From Flavobacteriales bacterium (GTDB taxonomy: Bacteria > Bacteroidota > Bacteroidia > Flavobacteriales > TMED113): a stretch of DNA of 24,348 nt. Every line of letters starts with the position of its first letter. The first letter of the stretch is position 1. This document shows, in pieces, positions 16,548-24,348 of this stretch. Made by a program: the position numbers and the translations under genes. The notes under the pieces are model-generated. The model did not search any database. It had not been told where the DNA came from and saw only the letters and a list, made by a program, of their open reading frames with translations. The stretch is taken from assembly GCA_002696965.1 (NCBI GenBank), contig NZUB01000040.1:1-24348 (forward strand), written 5' to 3'.

Positions 16548-17826
16548 CAAAGTCGACGTTTTCTTCTGGAATACCCCAATCATCACACATTTTCAATACA
16601 GCTTGATTCATCAATGGTGGACCACAAAAATACACCTCAATATCCTCAGGTGATTCATGAAGCTTAAAATGATGGTCAATAACAATTTGATGTATAAACC
16701 CAACAAAACCATCACCTTCATCATCAAGTTTCTTTTTTTCTTTCCAATTATCTTCTGGTAAGGGCTCAGACAATGCAACATGAAATTTAAAGTTTGGAAA
16801 TTCTTTTTCGATGTTTCTAAAATCATCTAAATAAAATAATTCACGTTTAGAACGACCGCCGTAAAAAAAAGTGACCTTACGTTTTGTCTTCATAGTATGA
16901 AATAGATGGAACAAATGAGAACGCATAGGAGCCATTCCTGCTCCTCCACCTATATAAACCATTTCATTTTCTGTTTCTTTTATAAAGAATTCTCCGTATG
17001 GACCAGAGACAGTAACTTTATCTCCAGGTTTTAAAGAATATACATATGAAGAACACACTCCTGGGTTAACATTCATCCATGTATTTTTAGCTCTATCCCA
17101 GGGAGGAGTAGCAATTCGAATATTTAACATTACTATATTTCCCTCAGCAGGATGATTCGCCATTGAATATGCTCTAAAGATTGATTCATCATTTTTCATA
17201 TTCAAGTCCCATAAATTAAACTTATCCCACTCTCCCTTGAATTTCTCTGGTCCAGCAGGATCATTTGGATGAGGGGAAATATCCATTTCTTGATATGGAA
17301 CTTCAACTTCAGGCACATCAATTTGTATATAGCCTCCTGCTTTAAAATCAAGATTCTCACCTTCTGGTAGTTTTACAACAAACTCCTTGATAAAAGAAGC
17401 AACACTATAATTAGAAACCACCTCACATTCCCATTTTTTTATACCAAAAATTTCTTCTGGTATATTAATATCCATATCATTTTTGATTTTAACCTGACAG
17501 CCTAACCTCCAATTATCTTGTATTTCTTTTCTAGTAAAATAAGGTTTCTCTGTAGGTAAGATTTCTCCACCCCCTGAATTAACTTGACATTTACACATTG
17601 CACAAGTACCACCACCACCACAAGCTGAGGGTAAAAATATTTTATTATCACCAAGAGTACCTAGTATAGTACCACCTGGATTTATTTGAATATTTTTTTG
17701 ACCATTAATTGTTAATGTAACTTCACCTGAAGGTAGTAGTTTAGATTTCGCAAAAAGCAATATACTGACTAAAGATAGTATAACAACTAAAAAGAAAATA
17801 ACAGCTGCAATTATAGTATATATCAT
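16531..17826 (-). CDS. nqrF: Na+-translocating NADH-quinone reductase subunit F
   Basis: The electron entry subunit: oxidises NADH with FAD and passes electrons to a [2Fe-2S] centre. From the ATG at 17826 (431 aa): N-terminal membrane helix (3-25), ferredoxin domain with Cys69, Cys75, Cys78 and Cys110 (SACGGGGTCAMC ... RLGC), which line up within one residue of the V. cholerae set; FAD site RAYSMAN (218-224); NADH site YIGGGAGMAPMRSH; and the C-terminal YFCGPPLMNQAV and acidic DDFGE end. I prefer 17826, 2 nt after the nqrE stop, over a GTG 27 nt upstream within nqrE. Overlaps apbE downstream. Confidence 0.97.
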   Translation of the reverse strand: MIYTIIAAVIFFLVVILSLVSILLFAKSKLLPSGEVTLTINGQKNIQINPGGTILGTLGDNKIFLPSACGGGGTCAMCKCQVNSGGGEILPTEKPYFTRKEIQDNWRLGCQVKIKNDMDINIPEEIFGIKKWECEVVSNYSVASFIKEFVVKLPEGENLDFKAGGYIQIDVPEVEVPYQEMDISPHPNDPAGPEKFKGEWDKFNLWDLNMKNDESIFRAYSMANHPAEGNIVMLNIRIATPPWDRAKNTWMNVNPGVCSSYVYSLKPGDKVTVSGPYGEFFIKETENEMVYIGGGAGMAPMRSHLFHLFHTMKTKRKVTFFYGGRSKRELFYLDDFRNIEKEFPNFKFHVALSEPLPEDNWKEKKKLDDEGDGFVGFIHQIVIDHHFKLHESPEDIEVYFCGPPLMNQAVLKMCDDWGIPEENVDFDDFGE

Positions 17827-17828
17827 AA

Positions 17829-18443
17829 TTAAATTTTTATTCCCATAAAGCACATAAATGCTATACCCATTAAACCAGTAATAATATATGTAATTCCTAA
17901 TCCTCTTAAAGGAGCAGGAACATTTGAATATCTTATCTTTTCTCTAATTGCAGCAATAGCAACAATAGCTAAATACCAACCCACACCTGATCCCAAAGCA
18001 AATGAAGTAGCTTCTATTATCGTAGAATATTGTCTTTCTTGCATAAATAATGCTCCACCTAATATAGCACAGTTAACAGCAATTAAAGGAAGAAAAATAC
18101 CAAGAGAACTATATAAAGCCGGAGAAAATTTTTCGATAATCATCTCAACAAGTTGCACCATTGCAGAAACAACTGCTATAAACATAATTAAACTCAATAC
18201 ATTTAAGTCAACACTAACAAAATTATCTCCCAACCATTGTAAAGCTCCAGCTTTTAAAATTTGATTTTCTAGAATATAATTCACAGGCACTGTAATGCCT
18301 AATACAAAAATGACTGCTAATCCCAATCCATTTGCAGTTGTTACAGTTTTTGAAACAGCTAAATACGAACACATACCAAGGAAATATGCAAAAATCATAT
18401 TATCAATAAAAACGCCCTTAATAAAAATATTTACTAAATCCAT
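17829..18443 (-). CDS. nqrE: Na+-translocating NADH-quinone reductase subunit E
   Basis: A 204-aa integral membrane subunit with about six helices in the inverted topology shared with NqrD. The two iron-ligand cysteines are present: C25 in FLGMCSYLA and C125 in VNCAILGG. With NqrD it forms the Cys4 iron (2Fe-2S) site in the membrane centre. Also typical are EMIIEKFSPALYSSLGIFLPLI and the C-terminal GLMGIAFM helix. Separated by 1 nt from nqrD and 2 nt from nqrF. The number of cysteines agrees with the need for an iron-delivery factor. Confidence 0.97.
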   Translation of the reverse strand: MDLVNIFIKGVFIDNMIFAYFLGMCSYLAVSKTVTTANGLGLAVIFVLGITVPVNYILENQILKAGALQWLGDNFVSVDLNVLSLIMFIAVVSAMVQLVEMIIEKFSPALYSSLGIFLPLIAVNCAILGGALFMQERQYSTIIEATSFALGSGVGWYLAIVAIAAIREKIRYSNVPAPLRGLGITYIITGLMGIAFMCFMGIKI

Positions 18444-18444
18444 A

Positions 18445-19083
18445 TTAATTTTCCTCTATTAAATCATTATTTCTAGATCTTTGCATCCAGATAATTAAAC
18501 CCACAACAATCAAGGCCATAGGTGGTAAAATCATAAGATTGTTGTTCATGTAACCTAGTTCATATAAATAACTGAATCCTGGCACTTCATAACCCATTAA
18601 TTTACCAGAACCAAATAATTCTCGAACAAAAGCAACAGCAACTAAAATCCATCCATATCCAAAAGCATTACCAAGAGCATCAAGAAATGAGTCCCAAAGT
18701 TTATTTCCCATTGCAAATGCTTCTAGTCTACCCATGATTATACAATTAGTAATTATTAATCCAATAAAAACAGATAATTGTTCTGAGGCATCGGGTAAAA
18801 ATGCTTTTAATATTTGATCCACTAAAGCAACTAAAGAAGCAACAACCAATAGTTGAACAATAATTCTAATTCTATTAGGGATATGATTTCGTAGAATTGA
18901 AATTATTGAGCTTGCTGAAGTCATTACAAATATAACTGCAAGGGTCATTACAAGAGCATTTTCTAATTGAGTAGTAATAGCAAGTGCAGAACAAATTCCA
19001 AGTACTTGAATAGTAATAGGGTTTTGATCTCCCATAGGATCCGCTATTAACTTTTGATGTTGTTTATTAAAAAATGACTTCAT
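18445..19083 (-). CDS. nqrD: Na+-translocating NADH-quinone reductase subunit D
   Basis: A 212-aa membrane subunit with about six helices. Iron-ligand cysteines C31 (VLGICSALA) and C114 (ITNCIIMGR) match the conserved pair. Conserved motifs include LENALVM after the first Cys, NHIPNRIRI, RLEAFAMGNKLWDSFLDALG and FVRELFGSG. The ATG shares its A with the nqrC stop (TAATG), so translation is coupled. Confidence 0.97.
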   Translation of the reverse strand: MKSFFNKQHQKLIADPMGDQNPITIQVLGICSALAITTQLENALVMTLAVIFVMTSASSIISILRNHIPNRIRIIVQLLVVASLVALVDQILKAFLPDASEQLSVFIGLIITNCIIMGRLEAFAMGNKLWDSFLDALGNAFGYGWILVAVAFVRELFGSGKLMGYEVPGFSYLYELGYMNNNLMILPPMALIVVGLIIWMQRSRNNDLIEEN

Positions 19084-19838
19084 TATATATTAAAATTATC
19101 ACTGTTAATTGATTGAATTATTGTGTCATTTACATTATTGACTTTTGAAAAATAATTATCATAAATCTGTAGAGTATTAAAAAGCATATCAGACACACCA
19201 TCACTAGTGATGGTTCCACCAGTAATTCCATCTACTTGATGCAAATTACCTTCTTCAGCACCACCTTTTTTTACTTCAATTGAAACAAATTCACCTAGAT
19301 AATTTTTAATTTTTTTCCCTCTAAAAGGCACTTCAAAAATATCTGTATTTATCTCTGCTCCTAAACCAGGAGTTTCTGCCTTATGATCAAATGCAGCTCC
19401 ATAAACAGTGTTACAGTCTTGTTCTAAGGCCACAAACCCCCATACTGGGCCCCAAAGACCAGTTCCAGCCATTGGAACAATAAAATAAGTTTGATTATCT
19501 TTTTCTGCTGTATAAAAAGGATATTTAAAATCATCAGGTGATAATGTTTTATCTCTGTATTGAAATAACACATCAATATTAAATGCCAATCCATCGATGA
19601 TTTCACCTTTATTATTTATAATTGTTTCATCAACAATATACTTATCATACTCTTCTTTTGCTTGAGACCTTGTCGCATCAACACCAATAGCACTTAATAT
19701 GTCAATCATTTTTTTATCAGCTGCATTTTGTTTTTTTCTAGGTTGAAGCACCTCAGAAGTTACAGCTAAAATAGTCCCAACTACTAAGACCATGATAATA
19801 GCAAATGTGAAGGTATATAGATTACTTTCTTTATTCAT
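19083..19838 (-). CDS. nqrC: Na+-translocating NADH-quinone reductase subunit C
   Basis: A 251-aa subunit with one N-terminal membrane helix (about 9-28) and a periplasmic FMN-binding domain. From the ATG at 19838, motif G-L-W-G-P-V-W-G (127-134) and HKAETPGLGAEI (152-163) are typical, and the flavinylation site is DGITGGTIT with T211 as the expected covalent FMN acceptor for ApbE; the consensus Ala before the first Thr is Gly here. I reject the TTG 3 nt upstream as start. Overlaps nqrB by 8 nt and shares one base with nqrD. Confidence 0.97.
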   Translation of the reverse strand: MNKESNLYTFTFAIIMVLVVGTILAVTSEVLQPRKKQNAADKKMIDILSAIGVDATRSQAKEEYDKYIVDETIINNKGEIIDGLAFNIDVLFQYRDKTLSPDDFKYPFYTAEKDNQTYFIVPMAGTGLWGPVWGFVALEQDCNTVYGAAFDHKAETPGLGAEINTDIFEVPFRGKKIKNYLGEFVSIEVKKGGAEEGNLHQVDGITGGTITSDGVSDMLFNTLQIYDNYFSKVNNVNDTIIQSINSDNFNI

Positions 19839-21057
19839 CAACTTTTAATCTTTTTAATCTTTTTTTAATATTTGCCTCTACTACGTAATGATCAATTAAA
19901 GGTGCCATGACGTTCATAAATAAAATAGCCACCATAACTCCTTCAGGATAAGCGGGATTGAAAACACGTATCAACACTGATAATACACCACATAAAAAAC
20001 CATAAATTATTTTACCCTTATTGGTTTGTGCAGCTGAAACAGGATCTGTAGCCATAAATACCATCCCAAACAAAAAACTACCAATACAAAGTTGGTGAAT
20101 TGGATCTAACGACATAAATAAATTAGTATCAGGAGCAACTAAATTAAATACATAAGCCATAGATAGCCCCCCAATAAACATCGAGGCCATTATACGAAAA
20201 GAACCAACACCTGTAAACAATAAAATTGCAGCACCTATCATTATAGCAATTACAGATGTTTCACCTACAGATCCTGGAATGATACCTAAAAATGAATTAG
20301 ATAAACTATAAGCACCGTCGGAAGAAAATTCACTTATTTTACTGATAACAGTCTCATCATTAGGATCAATATCAACAAGACTAGCTAATTGACCCAAAGC
20401 TGTTTCACCTGAAACACCATCAATCTTATCCGCTGAGTGCACCCATACTTTATCACCAGACATTTTAGTAGGATAAGCAAAGAATATAAATGCTCTAGCT
20501 GTTAAGGCTGGATTTAAGATGTTCATCCCTGTACCACCAAACACTTCTTTACCTATAACTACGGCAAAGATAACTGAAAGAGCCAACATCCATAATGGGA
20601 CATCGATTGGCATAGTCAAAGGAATTAACATACCTGTAACTAAATATCCCTCATTCACCTGATGTTTTCTATTTACAGCAAAAGCAAATTCAACACTTAA
20701 ACCTACCACATAAGACACAATAACTAATGGCATAAATTTCCAAAAACCAAAAAAGAAATGATCCCAAAAATTATAATCTTCTATTGATTGTAATCCAGCA
20801 CTAGCTAATTGCAAATGATATTGATAACCGGTGTTCCACATACCAAAAAATAAACACGGTAATAATGCAATAATTACAATAACCATTGTTCTTTTAAGAT
20901 CTACAGAATCTCTAATGTGAGTTCCTGATTGTGAAGTGTGATTTGGTACAAATAAAAAAGTTTCAAAAGCATCATATGCAGGATATAAAGCACTTAAAGC
21001 ACCTTCTTTTTCAAAATGTGGTTTTATTTTCTTTAATATATTATGCATTAACTTCAT
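19831..21057 (-). CDS. nqrB: Na+-translocating NADH-quinone reductase subunit B
   Basis: The 408-aa main membrane subunit, carrying covalent FMN, riboflavin and the sodium path. About ten helices; conserved stretches include NEGYLVTGMLIPLTMP (135-150), the signature GKEVFGGTGMNILNPALTAR (169-188) and FLFGMVFMATDPVSA. The covalent FMN site reads DGVSGETALG with T219 as acceptor; Glu218 stands where the flavinylation consensus has Ala. The start ATG overlaps the nqrA stop by one base (TAATG). Confidence 0.97.
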   Translation of the reverse strand: MKLMHNILKKIKPHFEKEGALSALYPAYDAFETFLFVPNHTSQSGTHIRDSVDLKRTMVIVIIALLPCLFFGMWNTGYQYHLQLASAGLQSIEDYNFWDHFFFGFWKFMPLVIVSYVVGLSVEFAFAVNRKHQVNEGYLVTGMLIPLTMPIDVPLWMLALSVIFAVVIGKEVFGGTGMNILNPALTARAFIFFAYPTKMSGDKVWVHSADKIDGVSGETALGQLASLVDIDPNDETVISKISEFSSDGAYSLSNSFLGIIPGSVGETSVIAIMIGAAILLFTGVGSFRIMASMFIGGLSMAYVFNLVAPDTNLFMSLDPIHQLCIGSFLFGMVFMATDPVSAAQTNKGKIIYGFLCGVLSVLIRVFNPAYPEGVMVAILFMNVMAPLIDHYVVEANIKKRLKRLKVDE

Positions 21058-22403
21058 TAACTACACTCTTTTTTAATTATATCAAGACCTCTTCTGATAA
21101 TTGATTGAACTGGTATTTTAGATGTACAAGCATATTCACATAATGCAAAATCTTCTGTATCTACTTCATAGATACCGAGATTTTCCATTAATTCTATATC
21201 CTCAATTAAAATAGCTTTAATTAATTGTACAGGAAAAATATCTATTGGCATATATGACTCATATTGCCCAGTTACAACGTATGCTCTTTCTTCACCATGA
21301 TTATTAGAATCCAAATCATACTCATGTTTACTATTTAACCAAGAGAAAAACGTTCTAGATAAACTATACTTGTGGAAACCTGGCAATAACCATCCAAAAA
21401 ACTCACTATAATTACCCTCAGTAATAACTGAAATTTGAAAATCATAAAACCCCAAATACCCGTCTGCATTAATTCTTTCACCTGTTAAAACATTTCCAGT
21501 AATAAAACGTTTTTCACCTTCATGTGTATTATCAGCAACTATTGGAGCTATTGAAGTACCCTGAATTACCCTATAATATCTTGGTTTTTTCACCTTAGCT
21601 CCTGTCAAAGCGATTATTTTAGAAGCATCATACCTGCCATCTTTAAAAAACTTAGCAATAGTCAAAATATCTTGTGGAGTTAAATACCATACAACATCAC
21701 CTTTATTGATAGGGTCAATATGGTGTATTTGAACCCCCACATTACCTGCTGGATGTGGTCCAAAAACATGATTAATTTGAACTCCTTTTGCAGTACGAAA
21801 TACTTTTGCAGGATTTGAATTTCCATCTAAATTTAAATGTGTGGTACCATCACAAATTTGTGTAATCAAATCAAGCCCCAATTGAAATAAATAATCATCT
21901 CCGTGAAAAATAAAGTCATTATCAGGGGCTAAAGGAGACGAGTCAAATCCAGAGATAAAAATTGCTTTTGGGCTTTCCATGGGATTTGCAATAGTAGCAA
22001 ATGGTCTTTGACGAATTAAAGGCCACAAACCAGCATTCAACATATGATCAATAATTTGTTGCTTATTTAAGTTAGCAAGATCTCCTATCTCAAATTGTTT
22101 GTATTTAATATCTGTTTCAGCCTCAATAACAACCTCTAATATCTTACGCTTTGCACCCCTCACAATATCAATCACCGAACCACTCACTGGTGATGTAAAC
22201 TTTATTACTTCTAAATTTTTGTCATAAAAAAGAATATCACCAGCCTCAACATAATCTCCAACTTTCACAACCATCTTTGGAGTTAATAAATGAAAATCGC
22301 TTGGTTTTATCGCATAGTACTTAGAATTAGCAACATTAGCGTATACACGATCAGCAGATCCTTTCAGTTTAATATCAGCACCTTTAGAAATTTTGACATC
22401 CAT
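21057..22403 (-). CDS. nqrA: Na+-translocating NADH-quinone reductase subunit A
   Basis: The 448-aa peripheral subunit on the cytoplasmic side that contacts NqrB near the quinone site. Starts MDVKISKGADIKLKG, the usual NqrA N terminus; a TTG 9 nt upstream is a possible but less likely start. A barrel-sandwich segment (VVKVGDYVEAGDILFYD ... SPVSGSVIDIVRG) occupies residues ~45-85, followed by the FGPHPAGNVGVQIHHIDPI motif and the SLBB-like region, ending EYACTSKIPVQSIIRRGL. First gene of the seven-gene nqrABCDEF-apbE operon. Confidence 0.97.
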   Translation of the reverse strand: MDVKISKGADIKLKGSADRVYANVANSKYYAIKPSDFHLLTPKMVVKVGDYVEAGDILFYDKNLEVIKFTSPVSGSVIDIVRGAKRKILEVVIEAETDIKYKQFEIGDLANLNKQQIIDHMLNAGLWPLIRQRPFATIANPMESPKAIFISGFDSSPLAPDNDFIFHGDDYLFQLGLDLITQICDGTTHLNLDGNSNPAKVFRTAKGVQINHVFGPHPAGNVGVQIHHIDPINKGDVVWYLTPQDILTIAKFFKDGRYDASKIIALTGAKVKKPRYYRVIQGTSIAPIVADNTHEGEKRFITGNVLTGERINADGYLGFYDFQISVITEGNYSEFFGWLLPGFHKYSLSRTFFSWLNSKHEYDLDSNNHGEERAYVVTGQYESYMPIDIFPVQLIKAILIEDIELMENLGIYEVDTEDFALCEYACTSKIPVQSIIRRGLDIIKKECS

Positions 22404-22409
22404 TTGGGG

Positions 22410-22461
22410 CAAAAATAGTTTAAATATTAATTGATTAATTTTGAAACTCAGAGCAAAAATA
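22410..22461 (-). promoter_or_regulatory. Two candidate -7 elements upstream of nqrA
   Basis: Two copies of TATTTTTG, each a full match to the Bacteroidota -7 consensus TAnnTTTG, lie on the minus strand at 22417-22410 and 22461-22454. The near one would start transcription next to the nqrA ATG (a leaderless message), the far one about 45 nt before it. Neither has a clear TTG/TTTG at the proper -33 distance, so support is partial. The 145-bp gap between nqrA and the plug gene must hold promoters for both directions. Confidence 0.35.
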
Positions 22462-22548
22462 AAAAAATATCAATATGTATTGTTTTTTAATCAACTAATT
22501 TTATCACAAGTTTATATTTATTTATTAAACATTATTAATAACCACATA

Positions 22549-23880
22549 ATGCAAAATCTAAAAAAACTATTATATATAATTATTTCATTATACTTTGTAG
22601 TATTTAAAGTACAGTCTCAATCATTCAATATTTATGATGAAAAAATAAAACTAAAAGATCATAATTATAATTTATCGCAAAATCAAAACAACAATAATTA
22701 TTATAACTATTGTAAAACTGTAAAGATTGAAAATAATATAAATGAATTATTAGACCCTATTATTAAGTTGAAATCATCTGAGATATTGAGAGTTTCTTTT
22801 GACATATTGTCTAATGAATCTCATAATTATGCATATACATTTATTCATTGTGATTCTGAATGGGACTACTCAGACATACCTCAATCTGAATACTTAAATG
22901 GTTTTTACGACAACTATATTACAAATTACACATATTCATTCAATACTTTAAGCAGTTATTGTCACTATGAATTTTCTTTTCCCAATGAAAATGTAAATTT
23001 TACTAAATCAGGTAATTATATTGTATTAATTTATGATGATGCCAACCAAATTCCTATAGCAACTAAACGATTTATAATTCACGAAGATATTTTAAGTATT
23101 CAAGTGGACGTCAAGCAAACTTCACTAGCAAGAGATAGAGAAACTAAACAAGAAGTTGATTTTTATATAACAAATCACAATGCTATTGGCATCACAAATC
23201 CACATAATGAATTAAAAATCATTATACAAAAAAATGATGACTGGAACGACATCATCACCAATTGTAAACCTAGTTTCATTGGAAAAGACATTCTAGAGTA
23301 TGATTATCAAGATGAAATTTCTTTTTTAGCGGGAAATGAATATCGAGATTTTGACATCAAAAGCTTAAGACACTATGGGAAAAATATTCAATCAATCGAA
23401 CAACAAATAATACAAGATCAAAAAATTTATTATGTGCAATTACAACAAGATTTGATCTCTAAATCCAAGGAATATGAATTCAAATATGACCTAAATGGAA
23501 AATATGTCACATCTGTTTCTGAGAATAAAAACAAAAATAATGAAGCAGAATATGCATTAGTTCAATTTAAATTAAAAACTAACAAAATAGACAAAGACAT
23601 CTTTATCTATGGAGAATTGACAAACTGGGATGTATTGCCTGAAGCAAAAATGAATTACAATGATACAAATCAAGAGTATTATGGTTTTTTATTTTTAAAA
23701 CAAGGTTATTATAATTACCAATTTATACAGCAGGATAATAATAAATCAATATCATATCTAGATTTAGATTATAAAGAAACACGTAACCAATACTCTGTAT
23801 ATGTATATTTCTCACCTATCTGGAGCAATTATGATCGACTAATTGGTATAGGAAAAAGTACTTCTAATGGCTTAAACTAA
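22549..23880 (+). CDS. Type IX secretion system plug-type protein (DUF5103 family)
   Basis: A 443-aa exported protein with a signal peptide (MQNLKKLLYIIISLYFVVFK... ending SQS). The N-terminal domain carries the DUF5103/T9SS-plug pattern: ILRVSFDIL, YAYTFIHCDSEWDYS, SEYLNGF, NTLSSYCHYEFSFPNENV, SGNYIVLIYDD and RFIIHED. The C-terminal part has IYGELTNWDVLPEA and ends in FSPIWSNYDRLIGIG, as in that family. In Flavobacterium the plug protein occludes the SprA translocon pore in the outer membrane. I start at the ATG 22549, since the TTG-initiated extension from 22441 would bury the signal peptide. The divergent nqr operon and downstream pruA match an arrangement I recall from other Flavobacteriia, which supports the call. 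Confidence 0.85.
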   Translation: MQNLKKLLYIIISLYFVVFKVQSQSFNIYDEKIKLKDHNYNLSQNQNNNNYYNYCKTVKIENNINELLDPIIKLKSSEILRVSFDILSNESHNYAYTFIHCDSEWDYSDIPQSEYLNGFYDNYITNYTYSFNTLSSYCHYEFSFPNENVNFTKSGNYIVLIYDDANQIPIATKRFIIHEDILSIQVDVKQTSLARDRETKQEVDFYITNHNAIGITNPHNELKIIIQKNDDWNDIITNCKPSFIGKDILEYDYQDEISFLAGNEYRDFDIKSLRHYGKNIQSIEQQIIQDQKIYYVQLQQDLISKSKEYEFKYDLNGKYVTSVSENKNKNNEAEYALVQFKLKTNKIDKDIFIYGELTNWDVLPEAKMNYNDTNQEYYGFLFLKQGYYNYQFIQQDNNKSISYLDLDYKETRNQYSVYVYFSPIWSNYDRLIGIGKSTSNGLN

Positions 23881-23890
23881 TGTTATTTTA

Positions 23891-23925
23891 TTATTTTTAG
23901 AGACTAAATTTAAATCTAAAAATAA
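23891..23925 (+). promoter_or_regulatory. 11-bp inverted repeat across the pruA start codon
   Basis: TTATTTTTAGA (23891-23901) and TCTAAAAATAA (23915-23925) are perfect inverted repeats around a 13-nt loop that itself contains the palindrome TAAATTTA. The right arm ends on the A of the pruA ATG. It begins 10 nt after the plug-gene stop, so it could end that transcript, act as an operator, or hide the pruA start codon in RNA. The stem is AT-rich, so it is weak as RNA. Confidence 0.55.
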
Positions 23926-24348
23926 TGAACAATAGTATTCCAACAATACCAACACCGAAATGCGAACCAGTCAAATCATATAAGCCAGAATCTGCGGAAA
24001 GAAAAGATGCCATTTTAGAATACAATAAATTAATGAATAAAGTAGTTGATATACCAATGTTTATCAACGGAAAAAATGTTAAGTCTAAAAAAACTAAATA
24101 TATCTACCCTCCTCACAAACACAAGCATATTGTTGGGAAATACTACGAAGGCAACACAACACATGTGCATAAAGCAATTAATTCTGCCTTAAAAGCAAAA
24201 AGTGATTGGGAGTCCATGGATTTTTATTCAAGAGCATCTATTTTTTTAAAAGCCGCAGAATTACTTTCTGGTCCCTTCAGACAAAAAATAAATGCAGCTA
24301 CCATGATTGGACAATCTAAAAATATATTTCAAGCAGAAATTGATGCAG
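23925..24348 (+). CDS. pruA: Delta-1-pyrroline-5-carboxylate dehydrogenase, 3' truncated
   Basis: The first 141 codons of an aldehyde dehydrogenase that oxidises glutamate semialdehyde/P5C to glutamate with NAD+ in proline breakdown; the frame runs off the window end, so the catalytic Cys/Glu region is not visible. The N terminus is the form found in stand-alone PruA: EPVKSYKPES..R (14-26), VDIPMFINGK (about 41-50), PPHKHKHIVGKY, and the stretches AALS-type ALKAKSDWESM, RASIFLKAAELLSGPFR and KINAATMIGQSKNIFQAEID, all strongly conserved in this family. The ATG at 23925 is the only sensible start. Placed after the plug gene with a 44-nt gap holding an inverted repeat. Confidence 0.93.
   Translation, partial: MNNSIPTIPTPKCEPVKSYKPESAERKDAILEYNKLMNKVVDIPMFINGKNVKSKKTKYIYPPHKHKHIVGKYYEGNTTHVHKAINSALKAKSDWESMDFYSRASIFLKAAELLSGPFRQKINAATMIGQSKNIFQAEIDA

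Noticed and set aside
22441..22548. TTG-initiated N-terminal extension of the plug gene
   Set aside because: It would put 36 residues in front of a good signal peptide and is replaced by an ATG at 22549.

Overview
The window is AT-rich, tightly packed chromosomal DNA from a member of the Bacteroidota, most likely Flavobacteriales. Three things point there. Two large secreted proteins end in type IX secretion system (T9SS) sorting domains (type A at 2-1312, gliding-motility/type B at 2376-4853) and a T9SS plug-type protein sits at 22549-23880. The malate dehydrogenase, GyrB, PruA and Na+-NQR proteins read as Bacteroidota versions. The best promoter matches the Bacteroidota TTTG-N~20-TAnnTTTG pattern. 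No mobile element, phage gene, CRISPR array, tRNA or rRNA was seen.

Layout. Positions 1-4853 hold a truncated FG-GAP/VCBS-repeat T9SS cargo gene (+), mdh (-) and a PKD/SprB-repeat T9SS cargo gene (+). Positions 4873-11609 are a minus-strand run, in transcription order: a giant TPR protein, an outer-membrane beta-barrel translationally coupled to it, then gyrB. Divergently, an FtsE-type ABC ATPase (apparently with a non-ATG start) is followed after 1 nt by a family 2 glycosyltransferase (11753-13286). A GT4-fold glycosyltransferase (13260-14339, -, TTG start) converges on it. murB and a small Cys-rich membrane protein that I read as NqrM overlap by ATGA at 14396-15609 (+).

Positions 15549-22403 (-) are a complete nqrABCDEF-apbE operon for the sodium-pumping NADH:quinone oxidoreductase, with every junction overlapping or separated by 2 nt or less. 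ApbE attaches FMN to NqrB and NqrC, and the NqrM candidate would supply iron to the NqrD/NqrE Cys site, so the pump and both maturation factors sit together. On the other side of nqrA, divergently, are the T9SS plug-type gene and the start of pruA, whose start codon lies in an 11-bp inverted repeat.

The points most worth a second look are the ftsE non-ATG start behind a consensus promoter, the Cys4 NqrM candidate that overlaps apbE tail to tail by 61 nt, the uncharacterised TPR/beta-barrel pair, a perfect 21-bp duplication of the gyrB start, and the pruA start-codon hairpin. No wholly new system is evident; the TPR/barrel pair is the nearest candidate.
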